Shown here one piece after another: positions 11,901 through 21,700 of a stretch of DNA of 64,000 nt. The stretch is from Enoplolaimus lenunculus. Taxonomy: Eukaryota; Nematoda; Enoplea; Enoplida; Thoracostomopsidae. A program made the translations under genes and the position numbers. The first letter of the stretch is position 1. Every line of letters starts with the position of its first letter. The notes beneath the pieces were generated by a model. The model was not told the origin of the DNA. It searched no databases and saw nothing but the letters and a program-made list of their open reading frames with translations. Where the stretch lies: NCBI GenBank assembly GCA_030248215.1, contig JASANG010003582.1:218501-282500 (forward strand), written 5' to 3'.

Positions 11901-13921
11901 AATCCGTAGGTTGGGGTCCCGCATTTTTAAGAGCGGGAGACATCATACAACTTCTATGTAATAAATACCTTCAACCCTCCAATTTCCCAAGGTTTTCCCC
12001 CATGTACAACATAAGGAAAGCCTCTCCCCACAAAAAATGAAAAGAGCAAATTGCCCTATTACACTTAAAACCGGGAATGTTTTGTTTTGTTTTGAAGCAA
12101 TTAAAAATGTCTTTGCCGAACATAATTTTTCAAGTTTTCCACAAAATGATTCTTACATGTTTACCAGGGTGCGACCGGATATCCGGCACCGGCTCCGGCA
12201 AAAAATCGGCATCCGGTTCCGGTATTTTTTCTTGCCGGATATTTGTTTAAAAATTTAAAAAAATGAAACTACTTGACTTAGATTGACTTACTTTTATATC
12301 TTTATTGCGTCATAATTGTGCTATGTAAACCATTTTAAAGTTTTGAATAAGGTACGTATATTGGATAGCAGGGTGGTAACGACAAGAATAGGAGGTCTAA
12401 AAAGGTATATGCCGTAATAAGTGAGCTGCCAAGTTATCAATTTTATTGATTATCTGCATGCATATCTATTAGTTAGAACTCAAGTAACTGAGACTACATT
12501 CACTGTGGAAACCAGTTTTATACTGTGTTCAATCTTAGGCGATTAATTCAGTTGAGAACAAGTGTAACTTCCCATTTAATTTTTCCTCAGAACATGCTCC
12601 CATTCCACGTAGCGTTACACAAACAGGATAATGGAACAGGTTCATTGTTAAAGTGTTAAGCTTTGTCTCGCAAACTGTGAGTTACGTTCTGATATCAGAA
12701 TGCTACTTAGATACTTTATTTTAGTTTTTTGCTTGAATTTCAGTTATTTATGGAAATATATAATTAAAAAATGTATGTGTTCGTGGTAATTTTTGAGTGA
12801 TAGGCTATTTATTTACGAAAAAACTACACGACGTGCATGAGTATACACAATTTTTAAGTAATATGAGAATTGGAATTTATGAGCTTTGTAAAAATGCGAA
12901 AACTCAGGAAACATTTAAGCTGGATCGTTACATGCTTTTTACGTTTACTAATACGTTTGTTGTTGCAAGAAACAATTCCATTTTCATGTGGAGAATGTGA
13001 GTTTTCATAGAAGTTCCGAATTAAACTACGTCATAGTGAAGAGTAAGCCCTGGTTCTAATAGCAACCAGCATACGTACTGGGTGAACTAATTGATTAAAA
13101 TACACAACCAATCAGTATCCTTCGTTTAATTTGAATAACTACTTATGAAAATTGACAACGTACCCTTGTGATTTCGACTCGTTCAGACATAGTGTCCCTT
13201 CTTGATTCCGGCGGACGAATGATTTTAGTTTAGTTAGAAACACAGACAATTCGGAATGCGTGTCTTCGATGCCGCAAAGATGAGATCCAAGCGGTCGAGC
13301 AACTAACCTTAAATATATACCTAATTTAAACTAAGCCACATTGCGATCATTATTCGTTTAATATAACGACGAAAAAAAATAATTTCATAAGTCGTTTTCG
13401 CTCATCATTATTATGTAGTACATAGGCTGCGCCCTGACATTCGGATCCCGTAAAATATCCGGCAGAAAATAACATACGTAGACATTTACGGTGGTGGTGC
13501 CGAATTTCGTAAAGCTGCTTTTTGCAAGTAAGCGTTTTATACATCGTGCTGTGATTGCATTTCTCAAAGCAATCAAGAAATTCATGTTATGATACGCTGA
13601 GGCAAAAATGAAAAATTCAAGACAATTTTGTGCGACTCAAATACTTCACGATCATGTTAAAAAATTTACAGGGGGAATTTTCAAAAATTACATGGTACGT
13701 ATTTATATACACCAACCATAAAAAATACCCATTACCTACCATTCCCAACAGAATCGAATGATGGAAATAATGACTGCAAAAAATAGCGGGTACACCAAAT
13801 CGCTGGTTTTGGTATAACGTTCAGCACTAGATGACTCGAGGTCAGACCATTCAAACCCGACAGGAAACCAAAAACGAACATCCCAAAACCAGTCTGAAAA
13901 CTTTTGCCAGCTATCCATCAC
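8998..13921 (-). CDS. Ceramide synthase (LAG1/LASS family, TLC domain)
   Basis: Ceramide synthases N-acylate sphingoid bases with acyl-CoA in the ER membrane. Eight exons join in phase: 13921-13740, 11745-11575, 11202-11145, 10797-10747, 10561-10469, 10116-9988, 9840-9734, 9184-8998. Together they give about 325 aa. Exon 1 starts MMDSW and carries the N-terminal FWFP...W.DL motif and TM1. Exon 2 ends KLDKFSES and exon 3 continues SWRWLYY. Exon 6 holds the Lag1p motif (FIHHIVTILL, then HDAADAWME) with the catalytic histidine pair. The last exon supplies the final TM segments. There is no homeobox-like domain, and the usual acidic C-terminal tail is not seen. A GTGAGT at 9027-9022 could be a donor to an unseen exon, but a stop at 8998 followed by AATAAA argues for read-through. 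Nematode relatives would be hyl-1, hyl-2 and lagr-1; which one is undecided. Confidence 0.93.
9307..9400. repeat. Single end of a CCGGA-rich repeat in the ceramide synthase last intron
   Basis: GCAGGTTGCACCGGACACC followed by GGAGCCGGAT repeats resembles one terminus of the CAGGGTGCAACCGG MITE families. No matching second end is seen. It sits in the intron between the last two ceramide synthase exons. Confidence 0.4.
10271..10374. repeat. Direct duplication of a 52-bp unit in a ceramide synthase intron
   Basis: Two adjacent copies share CATTACA.GTA.CTG.AGGAC and TGCACACCT.ACAAATCCA motifs, with a handful of mismatches. It is a simple local duplication between exons 5 and 6, with no sign of function. 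Confidence 0.75.
12165..12240. repeat. Fragment of a CAGGGTGC/CCGG-rich MITE
   Basis: ACCAGGGTGCGACCGGATATCC followed by CCGGCACCGGCTCCGGC marks one end of a repeat related to the other CAGGGT-terminated elements here. The partner end is not found. It lies in intron 1 of the ceramide synthase gene. Confidence 0.45.
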
Positions 13922-14296
13922 ATATTATTTTCATATATTGGTAGTGAATCTGTACGTACACTCCCTATATATACTGGTTGAGGTCACTACTGTGCCGCTA
14001 CACACTGAGCAAATAATAAAAAGTCACTCTAAAATAACAATACATCAAAAATATTTACTAGCAACGCAAATAAATATGGTAAACAGGCCGTTATATTGGA
14101 TACAAGGTAGTAGATGTGTACTGAAATTCTAAACTGGTACAACCCTAAAAGTAAAATTGTGATTTGAGCGTGAATATTTTATTTTGTCTGGATATCAAAA
14201 ACTTGAGCTGTAGTCCACTGGTTAATGAAATTTATTCTCAATCGCTTTCTATTTAAAAGTGTACCCCTCAACAACGACAGGTTTATATGCTATTGC

Positions 14297-14613
14297 CAGC
14301 GGCGGATCCAGGATCTCAAAATGGGGGGGCATAATATCACAGGTAATAAACTTATATTTGACCCATACTGTAATTACAGGGGGTAACCATTTATCCCTAA
14401 TAAGAGTCCGTAAGCGAGTAGAGTCCTTAAACCCTTGTTAGAGTGCATAAATGTCTATTATCCCTAATTGTAGCGCATAAATGGCTCCAGGGCCAAATAA
14501 AGGTGAGTTCGAACCTTTAATGCGTGCTTATACTTTTGTGTATAAAACAGAGAAATCAACAATGCTGTTGGAAGGGCCACGGCCGGGGTGCCCCCCCCAT
14601 GGATCCGTCATTG
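14297..14613. mobile_element. hAT-like MITE, GGCGGATCC-terminated family (old copy)
   Basis: The left end is CAGCGGCGGATCCAGGATC and the right end CATGGATCCGTCATTG, giving inverted termini. Flanks GCTATTGC and GCTGTTAC match at 6 of 8 positions, fitting a decayed 8-bp target duplication. The interior contains sequence (ATCCCTAATAAGAGTCCGTA) shared with the TACTGTAGTGACC repeat family, which suggests nesting or common descent. Confidence 0.65.
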
Positions 14614-15296
14614 GCTGTTACTTATAAACTTAGTGACTGCATAATAGCACCTGCAGTCGCGATGCAAATATAACTAGCTTTGTAAATGTTTTGAACGTCG
14701 AGAACCTACTGCACATTTATTGCACTCGATTTACTCTACTGCACAAAGATTTTGAGATCTGCAATTGAAGCTGTTTTTTAGTTTGAAAACCTATTAACTA
14801 GCTGGTGATAAGTGATATATGCATTCGAGAAGTCCCCCTTTTATGGGCCCTGGTATCAGGACAATTCGTCACCAGATAAACAATTCATTTAATCTGCATT
14901 TGTCTTGAAGCAAATACATAGGCCAGAAATACGCTACTTTAAAAATACTTGGATATTTAAAAAACAAGATAACTGAGATGTGAAAATGTTTTGGAAATAT
15001 ATGTTTTAAGTTGATATATTATCACCAAAATTGCGTTTCGTTATATGCCAGCATAAAACGCCAAATCAAAAAGTAACAATCAAAGAAAGAACATCTGTAG
15101 TATTTTTTAAGTGCTATTAAAATTCTTTATATTTGAAACGATCTTTTAATCTGTCAAAATTTAATGGATATGTGAAATGTGTCTTAATATATACGTAGCT
15201 AACTGGGGTAGACGGCAGTATTTTGTGAGGATTTGCAAAGCTTGTTCAGTCATTTACGCATATAATTGTCGCAAAAACTTATGGTCTCTTGAACCA

Positions 15297-15524
15297 TCAT
15301 AGCGAAAAGTTTGCATGAACATAAGACATAGTGGCTTTTTGCAATTTACGTAAGCGTTGGCCAAGTTCCTCATGTTTGAAAGTGCGTTTCTTACGGTCGG
15401 GACGACCCTTTTCCCCGAAGTACTGCGAATATAATTGATTTTTCTCCTTAATTTCTCCGAAAGATATGGCCATGCCGGGAGTTGACCATGCACCTCTCGC
15501 TCGCGAGTCAAGCGCGCTGCCCAT
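15297..15524 (-). CDS. Small hypothetical protein, divergent to GALNT2
   Basis: A 75-codon frame starts MGSALDSRARG, contains a charged stretch (ISFGEIKEKNQLYSQYFG, then RPDRKKRTFKHEELGQRL) and ends at a stop. It begins about 200 bp from the GALNT2 start and points away from it, in a GC-richer stretch, as with a shared bidirectional promoter. A second frame over the same bases (15529-15254) is also open and less protein-like. I do not recognise the family. It could be a short single-exon gene, the first exon of a longer one, or chance. Confidence 0.3.
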   Translation of the reverse strand: MGSALDSRARGAWSTPGMAISFGEIKEKNQLYSQYFGEKGRPDRKKRTFKHEELGQRLRKLQKATMSYVHANFSL

Positions 15525-15646
15525 TGCACATCGCGTTCGATATAATTTCTTCAGGTGCTACGTATATGTATACGAGTATGTATTTGTCTTAACATTACAC
15601 ACTCTGCACATACACAAGCACCACTGCGTATACCCACATTAATTAC

Positions 15647-15669
15647 CATTTCGCATGTTTCACTTTTAG
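15647..15669 (+). promoter_or_regulatory. Possible trans-splice or 5' UTR acceptor upstream of GALNT2
   Basis: CATTTCGCATGTTTCACTTTTAG has the form of a nematode 3' splice acceptor and lies about 50 bases before the GALNT2 start codon. If the organism is a nematode this could receive a spliced leader; it could equally be an ordinary 5' UTR intron end. Confidence 0.25.
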
Positions 15670-15720
15670 GCATTGTTAAAGCCTTTCTACATGTAGGTAC
15701 TTAATGTCAAATGGAGAGGT

Positions 15721-18700
15721 ATGCGCTGTCATCTTTCACATCTGTACTTTATACTTTTAATTTGGTTCGTGTTATTTACGGTGTTTTACGTCAAACTAAA
15801 GTCTTCGTTCAAAGGGCCAGTTTCGAAAAGTAACGCTGGAACGAGATTTTTAGATTCGGTGAGTCAGATGGCAATGGCTGAGATGTACAATAAAGTTCTC
15901 GTTAGACCTTAATTTGCGAAGCCTAGCAGTTACTGAGTCAAGTGAATTTAAGCCATACAGATCAGTGTTGATGAAACTGTATATAATCAAGATAACTTGT
16001 GGCAAAAACGGCTGTAGGGGAAAACAGCAAACCAAATTGCGAATTGTCTTGGTTTGTAGCGCAGACACCGCAATCGGTAGCAGAAAATATCACTGTGTTG
16101 TTTGCAGCTGCCGAAAACTTAATTTTGTATCTGCTTTGAAAAGTTACTACAAGTATGAATTGAACCGTGGTACAGCTTGCTTGGCCGCAGATCTTAATTG
16201 CTGTGCAGGGATTAAGGATTTCGTTTGGAAGTTTTCTTGTTTGAAAATGCTAACGCTTGCATGTTTAATTTAAATAAATCACTGGTTTGCTTATTTATTG
16301 TAGAACAACGAAAATGTTTTACCTAGTCAACTGCAAAATTATGATAACACAAGGCGTGTCAGGTACGTTTTGGAATGTTTCTAAAATTACCGTTTCATAA
16401 TGTTACGGTTTTTACAGGGTGCTTGGGTGTAAATATTTCCTATCTTTAAAGCGGATATACATTTTGCATCATTGAAAGTATTTTTGTATGGTTTGTTTGC
16501 GTTTCTTTTAGTTGGAAAGAATTTGATTCTATTGCCTATTTGAGCAAAAACCGATGGCAAGCCGGCGAAGATCGTTACATTCGTAACAAATTTAATCTTG
16601 AAGCGTCAGACAAAACTGCATTAGATCGCGATGTGCCAGACACAAGAGAGTATAAGTGAGAATACATGTGATTTTTATATCTGCCCTACAATTTTTTCTG
16701 GTTTTGTGAAATTTCATGCTAATATGTCAATAACGCGGACTATTTAAAAGTATAATTTGGATTTGTATTCCAAAATTTTATTTTTGATTTTTAGCACTGA
16801 TCAGGTATGTATAATAATGCGAAAGTAAAATGATTGCGCAGATTTTGCCGTGTCTTATTATGTATTCAGATGCAAGTCAATAACGTGGCAAACAGATCTT
16901 CCAGCAACTTCTGTGATAATTACTTACCACAACGAAGCTCGCTCAACACTTTTACGAACTATTGTAAGGTGTGTACTTGACAGTGGTTTAGGTGTTTGAG
17001 ATTACCGCTCGCGCACCGAATTTTTGACTTATAATCACGCTGATTTGAACGGATATTTACATTTCAAAATATTGGTGGTACATTGTTGACAAATTTTAAA
17101 ATACGTGAATAAAGTTTATTTTAAGCAATTTTAGTTAAACACGGGCTTGAAATCGCAATTGTTTTCAGAACACCAAGAAGTTAAAAATGTTTATTAAATT
17201 TGTTCATAGCTTCGCCTAAAACCTCGAGAAAATAAAATCAGGATACACTAAAACTGAAACTTGAAAACGCGTCAGCTAAGCGAATTATATTTGCTATTTA
17301 AGTAAAACTGAAATTCATTACCAATAGCGATTCTTTCATGTTTTAGTATATTTCGTCAAAGTCCTCATAATTTGTTACACGAAATAATTCTTGTTGATGA
17401 TTATTCTGACGATCGTAAGTGTGTAATTTTCCAACTCAGTTACATTTTTTGCAGGATTCAGCCTGAACAAATTATTGTATTATTATATTTGTCTACGCTC
17501 GGGCGCAACCGGAATTACAATTTGACGGCATCGGAAGCGGAATTTGAAAAAAATACCGGAAACGCAAACCGGAAAATGAAAAATACATGCCACCGAAAAA
17601 TTCATTTTAATTTTCTTTTTGCAATGTTATTGGTGAAATATTCCTAGTTGGAGATAGGTATTCACTATATCTGCTGTATTTTAGATTTTCATAATCCACG
17701 GAAGCCAAATCTACCTTCGACGGTTTATTTTCGGCGATTGCCAAGGTTTGCATACTATACGTACTAATAAAATTAATTAATTTTGATCGTCATTTTTTGG
17801 TTAAATATCTTAATTTCCATCGACCAAATTGTAATACCGAAATTTTTAATTCTGGTAAAAATTTACCGGAACCGGAAGGTGAAAAAATGCCGGAACCGGA
17901 ATTCCGATTGCACCCTGGCATACGGTACCATTATATATGAGTTTTTATTTAGTGTACGTGTGCAGTATGATTGTCACTACCGGTATTTGTGCGTGGCGTT
18001 ACTTACGTATGTTGCTCAAAACTGGTTACTCGCGAGATCGAAAGTTTGTTTTAGCTAATACAGTGAAACAAATTAAATCCCCTGTATACTTTATCTATTT
18101 TCTTACGTTTCAGATGTAGCAATTTAATACCATGCAGGCGAAACAGTGCTTGAGTTTATTATGCGTGTATTTCTTTTTGATCTGGAAATAGTAATTTAGC
18201 GTACTATTAATTTTTTCAGCGTCCATTGGCGCAGATTTACAACAAATTGAAAAAATTGTGGTGTTACGTAACGATAAACGTGAAGGTACTGTTTATGTTA
18301 TGTACTTCACCTTGTAATGAAAGCCGAAAGTTTAGATTTTGATGTAAAAAATTTTTTAAATCCCTATAAATTTGCGTTTGCTTGTCAAATATTATTCAGC
18401 AACTGCCGAGAATTGTGGACAGCTAAACGTAGTCTAACACTCTACGTCGTTGACCATTAGTAGTTTGGTCAGAAGATATGCTTATTGCAGGCCTTATTCG
18501 ATCACGGGTTAAAGCAGCAAACATCGCAAAAGCTAGTATATTAACGTTTCTTGACAGCCATGTGGAGTGCAATGTTCATTGGCTTGAACCAATGTTAGAA
18601 CGAGTTTCAACGGTAATTGATATTGCTGTATAAATTGAAGCTTTGTTGTTGATTCAGGAGTACGAATTGTTAATTATGAGTGGTTGTACGGCTTTTGCGC

Positions 18701-21700
18701 TTTTTAAGAAGAATGTGACCGGATGTCTGTTTCCAAAATTTGGTATATGCATACCGGATATCTCATTTCTACGACAAACAAACTAATTTTTAACGTTTGC
18801 ATCGATTTTAAATATTCCGTTTTCAATGTAATGAAGTAACAGGAAGCGACGTTTGACAATAAGCAATTATTTTCGATAACATGATGTATGTTAAAGATTA
18901 ATACTTCCAGTATTCTGGTTTTAACATTCAATGTTTTGGAAACAAAGCTTGTCTTGTAAACAACGAAATTTGCTTAATGGATTAAGAAACTCATGAAAAC
19001 TTCTATGTGTTATCCGTTCGATATCTGGCTCGGGTTCCCGTAGAAGGCTACTATTGGGTTTCGATTGCTGTATGCGGCATTTCGGCATCTGGGCGCAACT
19101 TGACGATGCGTTCCTCTCTTATTTTGTATATTTTCAGAACAATACTTCTGTTGTTGCTCCAATCATTGATGTTATAAACATGGACAGCTTTAAATATGTT
19201 GGTGCTAGTGCTGATCTCACAGGAGGTACGTCTGTTCGGTCACATTGAAGGAGCCGTAACTTCTACGGCTAACAGGTTGTGTTAGTTTGTGACTATTATT
19301 GGTGTTAACGAAGATTTGTTATTCAATATCGAAGACTGTATTAATTGCTGCACATAATAAATGAGTAAATCCAAAACCCGTATATAACACGACAATTATA
19401 ACGCGACATTTTTGGATTTTGAAAGTAAACCTATGCCAATTTATGCGGGATTGATTTGATTTTTTTATCAAATTTGTGTTTGCCTTTGTCTTACTTATTA
19501 AATAATAGCAAAAAATTGCTTTTTGCATACATTCATCGATAAGAAGAGATTGGTGTATGTTGTAAGAAGCAGGTCCTAGACCGATACGACGATATTAAGA
19601 AGTAAATTTTAGGTTTCGATTGGAACCTTGTTTTCAAATGGGATTATATGAGTCACGATATAATAAACGGGCGACACAAACATCCCACAACTGCTATTAA
19701 GTACGTTAAAATAGTTTTCATATTTTGCTGAATTTGATTGTTTCGGTCCTTTTTTCATTATTGGTGAGACACGTTTCTGCAATTAGCCTATAGTATTTGC
19801 CGGGATAAACAATTTGTATGCTATTGAAAACCATTTGCGGAGAATCACATTAGTATTTTTTCGTGATTTAAACAACGTCAGTAACAAAGTTCTAGCCGTT
19901 TCTTGCTTGGAATTTTTCTAATTTCTACTTATTTTACTAATCATTACAAGAATTTTGAACTGTGAAAGTTAATTTTATTTTTAGAACTCCTGCCATTGCC
20001 GGTGGATTGTTTATGATTGATAAGAAATGGTTTTCGAAGCTCGGCCAGTATGACATGGCCATGGATGTTTGGGGTGGGGAAAATTTAGGTGCGAGACGTA
20101 TAATTTTCGTATTGTTATAAGCTTTTGTCAGTTTTTGTTTTGATTCTTTTTCATCAGAAGTTTCAGTTTTAAGTAATAAGAAACTTAACTTGTTAGAGAA
20201 GTTTGTTTTCTTAATTGCAAGAAAAATAAAAACAGCAGTGCTTTTATCGATTGTCGCGCCAACTTGTATTCTGCAATTTTACACTAATCTTCATTTCAGT
20301 GTATTTTAGAAATTTCTTTTCGTGTTTGGCTGTGCGGCGGTACTCTGGAAATTATTCCATGCAGTAGAGTCGGACATGTATTTCGTAAGCAGCATCCATA
20401 CTCATTTCCAGGAGGCAGTGGTGTTGTATTTCAAAAGTTAGCTGCTTTTTTATTTTTAGCTTTTTGAAGTTTAGATGTGTGAAAATTATTTGAGAAAGTT
20501 GAAATATCGAAGAGGCGAAGTTTAGTCTGCTCAGCTTAACAGATTTCTCAGGTTGTTATGTTTGTTTGTTTAAGGTAAAAGGATGAATATAAAATCTGTC
20601 GATGAAATGTTAGGTTACACTCTGAAAGTTTCATGGTTTTGTTATTGCTTCTGCTGCAAACCTGACTATTCTTTCAATCGTTTATTTATAGAAATACACG
20701 TCGTGCTGCTGAAGTTTGGCTGGATGATTTTAAGCAATACTATTTCAAGGCTGTGCCTTCTGCGAAATATGCACCTTTTGGAGAGTATGTTGGTTTCCTA
20801 CTTTAGGCAGTTGTTTATGGCTTGAAAATATTATAATTTAATTCTTGTAATTAATCTTCTATTCTATGTCTGACTCAAGATTACTGTATAAGCCAAATAT
20901 CATCTATAAGCTTCTCTGGAACAGCATTGTTTGTGCAATTGGTTTGTCAAAATCTTTCTGTGACTGATTGTTCTAATAACTTCTATATTCATTTTACGTG
21001 TTAAATTTGTATATATGGTTCTTGTTAAAAAAATCCTAGCAAAAATAGCATTGAACCAGCACTAATTTCATAACCCATTATTAAATTCACGATTTGCTAA
21101 TATGAAACAGCATATAATTGTTTTACCGTTATAATTTTAATATTGAAGTAAATTAACTGGGAGTATGCTTCAGCATATCTGAAAGGCTAGCGCTCAAGAA
21201 AAAGCTCAACTGTAAGCCATTCGAATGGTATTTGACAAATGTTTATCCTCAGCTACAGTAAGTGTTTACTGCACTTGTTTGCATGCGTTAAAATTTATTT
21301 CAAAACCATGTATTGATTGTCCACTGTTATATTTTAGTGCATTTTAATAGGAATTAGGACTTGATTGAATCATCCTTGCGATCGGAACTGCGGTTGCGGT
21401 AGGAAATTCTTAATTTTCACCATCTGATACTGGTGTTCAATTTGCTATTCTTCACCGGAATTTGGTTTATGCATTTTCGAACAAACCAGCTTCGGCGTAG
21501 TGATGGAGAAATCGAAGAACTTCACAAAACTTTGTAAAAATAGCTGCTTAGTGCTTCAGTTAGGCTGTTGAATGCCGCATGATAACCAATTTAATTGTAA
21601 ATTCTGGAAAGGCGTATGGTTACAATGTTTTAAGTAACGCCGCGCTAAGAATCAATCTTTCGGCAACAGTTAACAATTCGGTTCCGGTACGAAACCTTGT

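Noticed and set aside
15914-16273. 119-codon plus-strand frame in GALNT2 intron 1
   Set aside because: It lies between well-supported exons and shows no family motif. It is probably a chance frame in intron sequence.
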